This document shows, piece by piece, positions 1 to 8,005 of a DNA stretch of 64,000 nucleotides. A program made the translations under genes and the position numbers. Origin of the DNA: Pseudomonas sp. CHM02 (GTDB lineage Bacteria; Pseudomonadota; Gammaproteobacteria; Pseudomonadales; Pseudomonadaceae). The notes below the pieces were generated by a model. That model did no database searches. It was not told the DNA's origin and worked only from the letters and a program-made list of their open reading frames with translations. The stretch covers positions 31,111 to 95,110 of the forward strand of contig NZ_JFCA01000032.1 in the NCBI RefSeq assembly GCF_000612585.1, written 5' to 3'. Within the stretch, counting starts at the first letter, position 1; every line of letters starts with the position of its first letter.

Positions 1-1
1 T

Positions 2-85
2 TACCCCGGCGTTGGTGCCAGGAACGGGTTTGATTTTGACAACACAGGTCTGGTACGGCTGTTTGAATCGATTGTCGGGGAATAA
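2..85 (+). CDS. C-terminal end of an unidentified gene cut by the window edge
   Basis: An open frame runs from the window edge to a TAA at 83-85 and encodes about 27 residues ending in LFESIVGE. The frame is open across the edge and its stop directly abuts the ATG of the next gene, so the two are probably co-transcribed and translationally coupled. Too little is present to name a family. Confidence 0.55.
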   Translation, partial: YPGVGARNGFDFDNTGLVRLFESIVGE

Positions 86-643
86 ATGCTGATGACAGAG
101 CGTTTTCCCACTATCGATGAAGCGAGAAACTGGTACTTCGTCAGTCTGGACGGGCTGCGGCATCTCAAGCGAATAGCGGATGGGGCTAATTCGCAACACA
201 TCTCGAAAGAGACGCTCGACCAAATCATGTTCATGAGTGAAAGGGAATGGAAAGACTTCGTGCGCCGCAAAGAGGATGAGCATGAAGCATTTGCGTCATT
301 GGCGTTGCTTGCGGCGTGTGAAGGGGGGATCCGCAGGGACTGTGCGTGGCGAAGCGCAGAGGGCAATAGCGCGAGCAGCCACTATCAGCGGTTTCAACGT
401 CTGAACCGTAACGATGGTCATATTTCTTTTGCAAGCATCATTGACGCCTGGCAAGCGGCGCTAGGTCGCGATAGCTATTTCAAAAACTATCTATTCGACC
501 TACGAGACCTATACGTCAATCGAAATGCCTTGGCGCATGGGCGCGCCTCCTTGCAACAATTCAACTTTGCCCTGATTTATGAACGTTTGGACAAGGTAAG
601 GAAAAAGTGGCGTCAAACGACGTCTGACTTCAAAGGTTTCTGA
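86..643 (+). CDS. HEPN-domain protein, possible RNase or defence component
   Basis: This is a protein of about 185 residues. The C-terminal helical part carries RNALAH (near residue 146), which fits the Rx4-6H motif of HEPN nucleases; an upstream GGIRRDCAWR segment resembles the conserved helix of MAE_28990/RiboL-PSP-type HEPN proteins. HEPN proteins are often metal-independent RNases acting as toxins or in abortive infection. The ATG at 86 lies one base after the stop of the upstream gene with GGGGA just before it; an ATG at 92 is possible. Tight coupling to the preceding gene suggests a two-gene module, but the partner is mostly outside the window. Family assignment is by motif only, and a non-catalytic HEPN is possible. 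Confidence 0.6.
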   Translation: MLMTERFPTIDEARNWYFVSLDGLRHLKRIADGANSQHISKETLDQIMFMSEREWKDFVRRKEDEHEAFASLALLAACEGGIRRDCAWRSAEGNSASSHYQRFQRLNRNDGHISFASIIDAWQAALGRDSYFKNYLFDLRDLYVNRNALAHGRASLQQFNFALIYERLDKVRKKWRQTTSDFKGF

Positions 644-648
644 TCTCC

Positions 649-1083
649 ATGCCCAACATCCGCATCATGACCCCAGCCGACTACGACGCCGTTCTCGGCC
701 TCATGCAAAACACCCCCGGCATCTCCCTGCGCGACGCCGACTCCCGCGAGGCCACCGAGCGCTACCTGGCACGCAACCCCGGCATGAGTTTCGTCGCCGA
801 AGCCGAAGGTCGATTGACCGCTTGCGTGATGTGCGGCCATGACGGACGTCGCGGTTACCTACAGCACCTGCTGGTACTGCCGGACTATCGCCGCCAGGGC
901 ATCGCCCAGGCGCTGACGCAACGTTGCCTCGACGTGCTGGCGCAACTGGGCATTCACAAATGCCACCTCGACGTGTTCAAGACCAACACCCGCGCCGCCC
1001 ATTATTGGCAGGGCCAGGGCTGGACGCTGCGCACCGATATCGACCGCTATTCCTTCACCCGCCCCGGCGATGAAAACGCCTAG
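649..1083 (+). CDS. GNAT family N-acetyltransferase
   Basis: This 144-residue protein has the GNAT fold signature. The acetyl-CoA loop is YRRQGIAQALTQRC (residues about 81-94), preceded by the strand LQHLLVLPDY and followed by the C-terminal strand around HYWQGQGWTLR. Its substrate is not predictable. It starts five bases after the HEPN gene on the same strand and overlaps by four bases the end of the convergent response regulator. Length is normal for a single-domain GNAT. Confidence 0.85.
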   Translation: MPNIRIMTPADYDAVLGLMQNTPGISLRDADSREATERYLARNPGMSFVAEAEGRLTACVMCGHDGRRGYLQHLLVLPDYRRQGIAQALTQRCLDVLAQLGIHKCHLDVFKTNTRAAHYWQGQGWTLRTDIDRYSFTRPGDENA

Positions 1084-1682
1084 AACTCCCCGGAATACTT
1101 CACCGCGGCCGCCGCGCGCGAGGGCACATCCAGGGTGCGCAACAGCGACGACACATGGATGCGCACGGTAAACGGCGAGATATCCAGGGCCTTGGCGATT
1201 TCCTTGTTGGTCTTGCCCTGGGCGATCAGGCGCAACACGTCCTGTTGTCGGGCGGTGAGGGTGTGGGTGTCCAGCGGCAGCAGCCCGGAAGGGGTGAACT
1301 TGACCAGCACTTCACCTTCGCGGATGGCCTGCAGCGCCTGGCCGATCTCGTCGGGGGCGATGTTCTTGCCGATGAAACCGTCCGCGCCCAGGGCCATGAC
1401 CTGATCGATCAGCGCGGGGTCGTCCACCATCGACACCACGATCAAGGTGGTGCGCCGCAATTGCTGACGCAGTTCCGCCAATTGGCTCATGCAGGTCAGG
1501 CCGGGGAAACGCAGGTCGAGGATCAGGGTGTCGATGTCACCGTCCTGGCGGATCAATGCGAGCACGCCGTCGAGGTCGCCGGCTTCCTGCACCAGGGCGT
1601 CCGGCAGCAGGCGCTGCACGGTGCGCAGCATGCCTTCGCGAAACATCGGGTGGTCGTCGGCAATGATGATGCGGCCGGTCAT
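1080..1682 (-). CDS. LuxR-family two-component response regulator
   Basis: This 200-residue protein has an N-terminal receiver domain (acidic pair ADD at residues 8-10, phosphoacceptor Asp56 in LILDLRFPG, the conserved Lys in GFIGKN) and a C-terminal LuxR helix-turn-helix (LTARQQDVLRLIAQGKTNKE, about 142-161). It is divergent from the hybrid kinase at 1797 across about 114 bases, and the two probably form a cognate pair with a shared promoter region. Target genes are unknown. Confidence 0.9.
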   Translation of the reverse strand: MTGRIIIADDHPMFREGMLRTVQRLLPDALVQEAGDLDGVLALIRQDGDIDTLILDLRFPGLTCMSQLAELRQQLRRTTLIVVSMVDDPALIDQVMALGADGFIGKNIAPDEIGQALQAIREGEVLVKFTPSGLLPLDTHTLTARQQDVLRLIAQGKTNKEIAKALDISPFTVRIHVSSLLRTLDVPSRAAAAVKYSGEF

Positions 1683-1796
1683 GGGGTGCTCCTCCCTGGG
1701 GCAAGGTTGTGCCGTGGCATGCTACCTTACCACCGCGCCCAAGGCCTGCCTGGGGCGCATGATGGATTTGTTGATTGCCGCACAAGGACGTAACCC

Positions 1797-3410
1797 ATGA
1801 GTCTTGAGACCAACTCCGAACTCGACCAGGCCAACCTGCGCATTGTGGTGGCCACCATCGCTATCGTGTACATCGGCGCGCTGGGCTTCCTGCCCGGACA
1901 GTCGATAGACACCTACCTGCCAGTGATCCTGTATATCGTGCTGTTCCTGCTGGTTTCCATCGCGCTGCGCCAGGTGATCGCGCGATGGCCCGGGCATTAC
2001 CCGGCGCGACGGATCTTCGGCATGCTCCACGACTACACCGGCACCTCGTTCGGCATGGTGGTCGGCGGCGAAGCGGCGTTGCCGCTGTATGCGGTGATGG
2101 TGTGGGTCAACCTCGGCAATGGCATGCGCTACGGCTCGCGCTACCTGGCGATTGCCACGGCATTGGCGTTGCTGGCGCTGTTGGTGGTGTATCGGCTCAC
2201 GCCGGTGTGGCAGGCGCAACCCTTCATGGTGCTGATGCTGATGATCACCAGCACGGTGATCCCGGTGTACGCGCATATCCTGCTGGAGCGCACGCGCAAG
2301 GCCTCCGAGCAGGCCATCGCCGCCAACCTGGAAAAATCCCGATTCCTCGCCCAGGCCAGCCATGACCTGCGCCAGCCCATCCACTCCATCGGCCTGTTCA
2401 CTGCCTGCCTGCGCGAAGCCCGGCTGGGCGATGAAGAGCGGCGCCTGGTCGACAACATCGACCGTTCGCTGCTGAACGTGTCGCAATTGTTCCGCTCGAT
2501 TCTCGACCTCTACACCCTCGACAACGGCCGCCTGTTGCCTAAATACCAGGCGGTGCACCTGGGCGAGTTCCTTGCCGACCTGGTGCGCCAGAACGCCGAA
2601 GCCGCGCGCTGGGCCGGCGTGGAACTGCGCCTGCGGCCTTGCGCGCACTGGGCGCTGGTCGACCCGGCGCTGTTGGCGACGATGGTGCAGAACGTGCTGT
2701 CCAACTGCTTCAAATACGGCGCGCAACGTCCGGTGCTGATCGGCGTGCGCATTCGCGACGGTGGCCTGGCGGTGGAGATTTACGACCGAGGGCGGGGGAT
2801 TGCCGAGGAGCATCTGTCAAAGGTCTTCGAAGAGTTCTATCGGGTACGCCACCTGCGTGACAAAGACGTCGAAGGCGTGGGCCTGGGGCTGTCCATCGTC
2901 AAGCGCCTGGGGCAGTTGATGGGCGTGCAAGTGAGCCTGCGTTCACGGGTTGGCCACGGCACTTGCGTAAGCCTGTACGGCCTGACCCTGGCCACTGCGC
3001 CACGCACCATGGCTCCACGCGACGACACCCGGCAGGCCGGCTTGTTGACCGGTTTGAAAGTGTGCCTGGTAGAAGATGATCACAACGTACTGCTCGCCAC
3101 CCAGGCCCTGCTCGAGCGCTGGGGTTGCGAAGTGCAGGCCGAATCCTCGGGCCGTGATCTGGTCAGCGACTGCGACATCATCGTTGCCGACTACGACCTG
3201 GGGAACCACGCCACCGGTATCGAATGCATCGATGCCCTGCGTGAACAACGCGGCTGGGCGGTCCCGGCGCTGATCCTCACCGGGCACGATGTGGAGAAAA
3301 TCCAGGCCGCGCTGTACGACCGTCAGATCGCCATTCTCTCCAAGCCCGTGCGTCCCGCTGAACTGCGCGGCACCCTGCGGGACTTGAGCCAGGAGACGGT
3401 TACTGGGTGA
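1797..3410 (+). CDS. Membrane-bound hybrid sensor histidine kinase with C-terminal receiver
   Basis: This 537-residue protein has about five or six N-terminal membrane helices (residues 15-160), a HisKA box QASHDLRQPIHS with the phosphorylated His near 189, an HATPase domain (N box NVLSNCFKYG; G box GVGLGLSIVKRLG) and a C-terminal receiver (EDDHN; DIIVADYDLG as phosphoacceptor region; LSKPVRP with the Lys). The SHDLRQPIHSIGLF type H-box is typical of hybrid kinases with an appended REC domain. The membrane part has no recognisable ligand domain. It faces the LuxR-type regulator at 1080 and overlaps the convergent lipoprotein gene by 11 bases. Confidence 0.9.
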   Translation: MSLETNSELDQANLRIVVATIAIVYIGALGFLPGQSIDTYLPVILYIVLFLLVSIALRQVIARWPGHYPARRIFGMLHDYTGTSFGMVVGGEAALPLYAVMVWVNLGNGMRYGSRYLAIATALALLALLVVYRLTPVWQAQPFMVLMLMITSTVIPVYAHILLERTRKASEQAIAANLEKSRFLAQASHDLRQPIHSIGLFTACLREARLGDEERRLVDNIDRSLLNVSQLFRSILDLYTLDNGRLLPKYQAVHLGEFLADLVRQNAEAARWAGVELRLRPCAHWALVDPALLATMVQNVLSNCFKYGAQRPVLIGVRIRDGGLAVEIYDRGRGIAEEHLSKVFEEFYRVRHLRDKDVEGVGLGLSIVKRLGQLMGVQVSLRSRVGHGTCVSLYGLTLATAPRTMAPRDDTRQAGLLTGLKVCLVEDDHNVLLATQALLERWGCEVQAESSGRDLVSDCDIIVADYDLGNHATGIECIDALREQRGWAVPALILTGHDVEKIQAALYDRQIAILSKPVRPAELRGTLRDLSQETVTG

Positions 3411-3735
3411 AGCCCTGCAGCGCGTTGCCCCGTGCGCCCTTGGGCTGGCAGTAGGCGGCGGGCTTCATCAGGCCAAAGCTCGCCACCGTGAACAAACCAC
3501 CGCTGGCGCCACTGGGTACGGAGCAGTTGTAGTCGCCGGAGGCGGCGCTGGCGATGTAGTAGGTGGTCATCGAGTCGCTGCGCACGTTGGAGATACGCTT
3601 GACCGGCTCGCCCAGGTTGGTTTCCGACAAGGTCTTGAGGTGGTCTTCGCTGGGTTTGACATTGCTGCAGCCGGCGACGCCGATGATCAGGGCGCCGAGC
3701 AGGGTAAGGCGGGTAACAGAGGCTTGCAGTTTCAT
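3400..3735 (-). CDS. Small putative lipoprotein, function unknown
   Basis: This is a 111-residue protein. The N-terminal signal MKLQASVTRLTLLGALIIGV ends in the lipobox VAGC (Cys about 23), so membrane anchoring is expected. The mature part is short, with two cysteines (YNCS, AYCQ) that could form a disulfide. I recognise no family. Its stop overlaps the end of the sensor kinase gene in convergent orientation. Upstream, GGAAG precedes the ATG by about seven bases. Confidence 0.7.
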   Translation of the reverse strand: MKLQASVTRLTLLGALIIGVAGCSNVKPSEDHLKTLSETNLGEPVKRISNVRSDSMTTYYIASAASGDYNCSVPSGASGGLFTVASFGLMKPAAYCQPKGARGNALQGFTQ

Positions 3736-3860
3736 GGTGATTCTTCCTTGGGGTTGTTATGGTTTTTCCAGCGCACAACGACCCCTCGCGCAATGAATGC
3801 GCGGTGTCTGGGCAGCGTTGGAAGTGCCGGGGAATATAGCGCCGCAGGGAAGAGGGGTCG

Positions 3861-3880
3861 ATTAGCACAAGTGTGCTAAT
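3861..3880. promoter_or_regulatory. Perfect palindrome, candidate operator
   Basis: ATTAGCAC and GTGCTAAT form perfect 8-base arms around AAGT. The site lies 30 bases before the ATG of the GNAT gene at 3911 and about 125 bases upstream of the lipoprotein gene on the other strand. Size and symmetry fit a dimeric MarR- or TetR-type binding site, but no such regulator gene is adjacent. It is not followed by a T tract, so it does not look like a terminator. Confidence 0.5.
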
Positions 3881-3910
3881 GGCACGATGATTTCATGGAA
3901 GGAGTTACAC

Positions 3911-4381
3911 ATGCTGGAGATCAAACGCGCCAACCAGGAACATGCCCAAGTGGCATTCGACATCCGTTTGCAGGCCATTCGCAGCCAGTGCATCGGCGCC
4001 TACACGCAGGCGCAAATGCTGCTGTGGACGCGGGGTAGAGCCGAAGACGGCTACAGCGCGCTGATGGACAAACCGTTTTACCTGGGGTGGGTGCAGGGAG
4101 AACCGGTGGCCACCGGCATGCTTGATCCGGACAACAACGAAGTCGGCGCATTGTTTGTGTTGCCTGGGTTCACCGGGCGCGGATATGGCAAGGCGATGCT
4201 CGATCACCTGGAGAGCGTTGCGCGGGAACAGGCGATTGAAACCCTGGTGCTGGATGCGACGTTGAATGCGGCGAGTTTCTATCGGGCCTGTGGGTATGTG
4301 GGCGATGAGCAGGCGATTTACCATTCGCCGTCGGGTTTGCAGTTGGCCTGTGTCCCAATGACCAAACACCTCACCTGCTGA
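3911..4381 (+). CDS. GNAT family N-acetyltransferase
   Basis: This 156-residue protein begins MLEIKRANQEH; the ATG at 3911 is chosen over an in-frame start at 3887 because GGAAGGAG lies just upstream. The acetyl-CoA loop is GFTGRGYGKAMLDHL, preceded by the strand VGALFVLPGF, and the C-terminal strand SFYRACGYVGDEQ is typical. Substrate unknown. A perfect palindrome 30 bases upstream suggests regulation at its own promoter. Confidence 0.85.
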   Translation: MLEIKRANQEHAQVAFDIRLQAIRSQCIGAYTQAQMLLWTRGRAEDGYSALMDKPFYLGWVQGEPVATGMLDPDNNEVGALFVLPGFTGRGYGKAMLDHLESVAREQAIETLVLDATLNAASFYRACGYVGDEQAIYHSPSGLQLACVPMTKHLTC

Positions 4382-4388
4382 TACCACA

Positions 4389-4484
4389 CCCCTGTGGAGC
4401 CGGCTTGCCGGCGATAGCGTCGTGTCAGCAGCAACGAGGCTGCATGACGGACCGCCATCGCCGGCAAGCCGGCTCCTACAGGGG
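4389..4484. repeat. REP doublet (inverted pair)
   Basis: Two inverted copies of the AGCCGGCTTGCCGGCGAT unit occur at 4389-4415 and 4457-4484, separated by about 40 bases. The pair lies between the convergent GNAT and HIT genes, where it may act as a 3' end structure. It is the same unit as the repeats at 7906, 56934 and 62974. Confidence 0.9.
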
Positions 4485-4505
4485 ATCTGTTTTAAGCTGG
4501 GCTTT

Positions 4506-4994
4506 TCACTCCGGTCTGAACGCAGCGCGCAATCGCGCGATCACCTGCTGCAGGGATTCTCCCTGAACCGGCGGCGGCGTAGGGCTTTCCCCAAACTCCC
4601 GCCACACAAACAGCGTCAGTTCCGCGCCATCGGTCAATGCCTGCGCCTGGCCCTGCGCGCCAAAACCTTGCAGCCGCCGATAGCGCTCATCCCGCCAGAA
4701 CGCGTCCTCCACCCAGTCATACACCGGGATGAAATGAAAATGCAGCGGGAAGCCCGGCATGTGCCCATAGCGGCTGATGTACAGCCACTTCGGCTCAAGT
4801 TGCGCCTCCATCACCCGCTGGGTCTTTGCCAGCAACCCGCCCAGCTCGGCCAGCGCCGCTTCCGGCATGTCCGCCAGGGAATGGATCGGTGCCTTGGCAC
4901 CCAGCATCAGGTAACCGGGTAGTGCGGACGCCAGGTGATGGTTGAGCAGCCAGTGTTCGGTTTCGTGAAGGACGTAGGTGGGGTCGATCTGCAT
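4506..4994 (-). CDS. HIT (histidine triad) family protein
   Basis: This 162-residue protein has the HIT layout: an N-terminal nucleotide-binding strand (HHLASALPGYLMLGAK), a mid-helix region, and the triad segment FPLHFHFIPVYDW. Two of the three triad histidines are visible (LHFHF); the first position is Pro in PLHFH, though the middle nucleophile His is kept. HIT proteins hydrolyse or transfer nucleotidyl groups; the substrate is unknown. It stands alone, with a REP pair behind its 3' end. Confidence 0.75.
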   Translation of the reverse strand: MQIDPTYVLHETEHWLLNHHLASALPGYLMLGAKAPIHSLADMPEAALAELGGLLAKTQRVMEAQLEPKWLYISRYGHMPGFPLHFHFIPVYDWVEDAFWRDERYRRLQGFGAQGQAQALTDGAELTLFVWREFGESPTPPPVQGESLQQVIARLRAAFRPE

Positions 4995-5117
4995 AAGCGT
5001 ATCCGTGAGCGCAGTGCGGACAGGATACTGTATCCCACAAAAGCGCTTGATCTGTGTCTATCGGCTGCCGCACCAGGTGGATAGCCTCAAGCCCTGCAAA
5101 CCATCACTGAGCCCATC

Positions 5118-5447
5118 ATGGATCTGAACGCTGTCCCCTTTGGCACCACCGACTGGTCCACGGTCGAACCGGTTTCTCACCCTGGCGTGACCGGCAATGC
5201 GTTATGGCGTACCGGCCACTTCGGCACCACCCGCGTGCGCATGGTCGAATACACCCCCGGCTACCTGGCGGATCACTGGTGCTGGCGCGGGCACATTCTG
5301 TTGTGCCTCGAAGGCGAGTTGCACACGGAGCTGGAAGACGGCCGCCAGTTCACCCTCACGGCCGGAATGAGTTACCAGGTGGGCAATGACATGGAAGGCC
5401 ATCGCTCTTCGACGAGTGTCGGGGCGAGGTTGTTTATCGTGGATTGA
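5118..5447 (+). CDS. DHCW-type cupin-fold protein
   Basis: A 109-residue single-domain protein. The segment ADHWCWRGHILLCLEGEL matches the small DHCW-motif cupin family (the motif reads DHWCW here), followed by a second cupin strand LTAGMSYQVGND. The biochemical role of this family is not established. The ATG at 5118 directly gives the conserved start of the domain. Its 3' end overlaps by 14 bases the stop of a degenerate oxidoreductase fragment on the other strand. Confidence 0.75.
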   Translation: MDLNAVPFGTTDWSTVEPVSHPGVTGNALWRTGHFGTTRVRMVEYTPGYLADHWCWRGHILLCLEGELHTELEDGRQFTLTAGMSYQVGNDMEGHRSSTSVGARLFIVD

Positions 5448-5660
5448 GGCGCACGATCAACTTGCCGAAGTTGCGCCCCTCCAGCAGTCCGATAAATGCT
5501 TCGGGTGCCTGTTCGAGTCCGTCGACAATGTCTTCGCGCCATTTGAGTTTGCCGTCGGCGATCCACTGTGCGGCCTCTTTCAAGAACGTGTCCTGTTGCT
5601 GATCGACGAACTCGGTCTGGATAAACCCGCGTACGGTCAGGCTCTTGGCGAGGATGTCAT
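5434..5660 (-). pseudogene. C-terminal remnant of an NADP-dependent oxidoreductase (MDR superfamily)
   Basis: About 75 residues, from ILAKSLTVRGFIQ to GKLIVRLNPR, match the C-terminus of zinc-independent NADPH-dependent 2-alkenal/quinone reductases (KSLTVRGF; APEAFIGLLEGRNFGKLIV). The homology stops abruptly near 5660, where the reading frame runs into the LysR gene in another frame. The N-terminal and cofactor-binding parts (about 260 residues) are absent. The natural reading is a large deletion that fused the end of a reductase gene to the end of the neighbouring LysR gene. Confidence 0.75.
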
Positions 5661-6577
5661 CCTGTTCCCTTGCGATACACCCCACCCAGCTCCCGCGCCA
5701 ACCCGATAAAATTCTGCAACGGCGCCGACGGATTGAACGTGCGTCGCACCAGCGTAATCGGTGCGAGCAGCTTGGGGCGCGCGTCCTTGATCCGGCAATA
5801 CACCACGCTTTCACGGTGCACATCGCGCATTGATGCCGGCACCACCGAGATGCCTTCGCCGGCGGCCACCAGGCTGACGTTGGTGAGCATGCGCTCCACT
5901 TCAAAAGCGATTTTCGGCTCGAAACCGGCGTTCTGGCAGGCTTTGATCAGGTTGGCGTACATGCCCGGCGCGCCGGGGCGACGTACGAGGATGAAACGTT
6001 CATCCTTGAGGGCGATAAGGGGGATGGCGCTACCGGGTGTGTTCAACAGGGGATGGCCGATGGGCAGGGTCAGCAGCATTTCTTCATTGAGCAGGCGGTG
6101 AAAGGTCAGGCTCTGGTGGGTGCTGACCGGCGCGCGGAGGATGCCGATGTCGAGGCGTTTTTCGATGCTGTCCTCGGTCACCTCGCGGGCGCTGCCTTCG
6201 TTGATCGACAGTTCCACGCCGGGGTAGCGCTCGCGGTAGGCGCGGATGATCCGTGGGATCAGCGGGTGGGCGGCGGCGGAGCTGGTGAAGCCGATCACCA
6301 GCGTGCCTTCGATGCCCTGTGCAGCGCGGGACGCCTTGAGGGAGCCCTGTTCGACCCGGGCGAGGATGACCCGCGCCTCGTCGAGAAACACCAGGCCGCC
6401 GGCGGTCAGGTCGACCCCCTTGGGATGGCGCTTGAACAGGTCGAAGCCCAACTCGGTTTCGAGGGCACGGATCTGTTGGCTGAGGGGCGGTTGCTGCATG
6501 TTCAGGCGCGCGGCGGCACGGGTGAAATGTCGCTCTTCAGCCACCATGATGAAATAACGTAAATGGCGAAGTTCCAT
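5657..6577 (-). CDS. LysR family transcriptional regulator
   Basis: This 306-residue protein has an N-terminal winged helix (MELRHLRYFIMVAEERHFTR; AAARLNMQQPPLSQQIRALE, residues 1-60) and a substrate-binding domain beginning near residue 90 (LVIGFTSSAA). Length is normal, though the extreme C-terminus (VYRKGTG) borders the deletion junction with the oxidoreductase remnant. It is divergent from the symporter at 6696 and is its likely regulator; the intergenic region is about 118 bases. Confidence 0.9.
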   Translation of the reverse strand: MELRHLRYFIMVAEERHFTRAAARLNMQQPPLSQQIRALETELGFDLFKRHPKGVDLTAGGLVFLDEARVILARVEQGSLKASRAAQGIEGTLVIGFTSSAAAHPLIPRIIRAYRERYPGVELSINEGSAREVTEDSIEKRLDIGILRAPVSTHQSLTFHRLLNEEMLLTLPIGHPLLNTPGSAIPLIALKDERFILVRRPGAPGMYANLIKACQNAGFEPKIAFEVERMLTNVSLVAAGEGISVVPASMRDVHRESVVYCRIKDARPKLLAPITLVRRTFNPSAPLQNFIGLARELGGVYRKGTG

Positions 6578-6695
6578 GGTGGTATATCCCGTGACAAGAC
6601 TTTATTATTTGCGGCCGGCAGCGACCGTGGCGCCCAATATGCCCAAAGCTGCGAAGGGCGACAATAACAATAAATAAAAACAGGCTGGAGTACCG

Positions 6696-7916
6696 ATGCC
6701 GACCCGATACGCCAAGAACGGAACCCTGCCTATTTTGATTGCCATTGCACTTGGCATGATACTGGGCCTGGTGTATCCGAACCTGGCGATTGATATGAAA
6801 GTGCTCAGTGACACTTTTATCAGAGTGGTCGGCGGGTTGATGCCCTTTCTGTTGTTTGTACTGGTATCCACCGGGGTCGCCGGTATCAAGCGCGAACCTC
6901 ATCACCGCCATGTGGTGCGACGGATCATTGTGTACTTCCAGTTGATGTCCTGCGCCGCGCTGATGCTGGGCATGGCCACTGGCTGGGTGTTCAATCTGGA
7001 ACACGGGGTGTTGTCGACGCCGCCGGTGCCTTCGGAAAGCTTCCTGCACGAGCTGTCGCTGCTGTCGGCATCCTCCACGTTATATCGTGTGTTCACCCAG
7101 AGCCTGGTGCTGCAGGTGATGTTTGCCGCCGTGGTCTGCGGGCTGTTGCTGGGCCGCGGCAGCGCCTTGGGCAACCGCTGCCTGGGCTGGCTGGAAACCG
7201 GGGTGCAAGGGTTGTTCTACCTGCTGCGGATCGTCCTCAGGTTTGCCCCGTTGGCAGCGTTTGGAGCGATGGCCTTTGTGGTGGGGAAATACGGTGTAAG
7301 TTCAGTATTGCCGTTGTTGAAGTTTGTCGTGGTTATTTACCTGGTCAGTGCACTGTTTGTAGTTTTAGTGTTTGCCACGCTTACCCGATTGGTCGGGGTC
7401 AAGTTGTCCCGGTTGATTGTGTATTTAAAAGAAGAGTTGTTATTGGTGACATTTACGGGCTCTTCTGTCGCTGCACTTCCAGGTTGCGTGAATAAACTCG
7501 AAGCCCTCGGTTGTGATCGCCAATTAATGCGTCTGGTCTTGACCACCGGCTACACCTTCAACCTGGCTGGCACCAACCTGTACCTGACCACCGCCATCAT
7601 GTTCCTGGCCCATATGGCCGGGGTCGAGATCGCCGTGCCGGAGCTGCTCGCGGTGCTGGTCATCTGCATGGTGACGTCGCTGGGCTCCACCAGCGTGGCG
7701 GGCTCGGCGTTGTTCACGTTGATCGCCACCTTGAACATCCTGCAACTGGTGCCGCTGGAAGGCGTCGGGTTGCTGCTGGGAGTGGAACGCTTGATGAAAT
7801 GCCGCTCGCTGACCAATGTGCTGGGCAACTGCGTGGCGTGCCTGGCGATTTGTGGGTGGCAACGGTCGATTGACCGTGAGGCATTGCACGCCCAACTCAC
7901 ACACCGCCCCCTGTAG
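6696..7916 (+). CDS. SDF-family (dicarboxylate/amino acid:cation) symporter
   Basis: A 406-residue inner-membrane protein with the fold of the DctA/GltP family: multiple hydrophobic helices, the HP1-like serine region TFTGSSVAALPG and the substrate/cation segment TTGYTFNLAGTNLYLTTA, which parallels the TGYSFNLDGT motif of DctA. The D to A change in NLAGTN suggests a different substrate or cation coupling. GGAG lies before the ATG. It is divergent from a LysR gene. Its TAG stop lies inside a REP element. An exported lyase follows on the other strand, so import of its product is one possible role. Confidence 0.8.
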   Translation: MPTRYAKNGTLPILIAIALGMILGLVYPNLAIDMKVLSDTFIRVVGGLMPFLLFVLVSTGVAGIKREPHHRHVVRRIIVYFQLMSCAALMLGMATGWVFNLEHGVLSTPPVPSESFLHELSLLSASSTLYRVFTQSLVLQVMFAAVVCGLLLGRGSALGNRCLGWLETGVQGLFYLLRIVLRFAPLAAFGAMAFVVGKYGVSSVLPLLKFVVVIYLVSALFVVLVFATLTRLVGVKLSRLIVYLKEELLLVTFTGSSVAALPGCVNKLEALGCDRQLMRLVLTTGYTFNLAGTNLYLTTAIMFLAHMAGVEIAVPELLAVLVICMVTSLGSTSVAGSALFTLIATLNILQLVPLEGVGLLLGVERLMKCRSLTNVLGNCVACLAICGWQRSIDREALHAQLTHRPL

Positions 7917-7998
7917 GTGCCGGCTTGCCGGCGATGCGTCCTTGAGATCAGCGAGGTCTTCAGGGGCGCGATCGCCGGCAAGCCGGCTCTTGCGGGGC
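7906..7998. repeat. REP doublet overlapping a stop codon
   Basis: Inverted units at about 7906-7935 and 7971-7998 contain GCCGGCTTGCCGGCGAT and its complement. The left unit supplies the final codons and TAG stop of the symporter gene (CGC CCC CTG TAG). It separates the convergent symporter and exported lyase genes. Confidence 0.9.
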
Positions 7999-8005
7999 GA
8001 GGGTG

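Noticed and set aside
1155..1793. Open frame antisense to the response regulator
   Set aside because: Its translation is a mirror of the LuxR gene with no domain pattern; the regulator is clearly the real gene.
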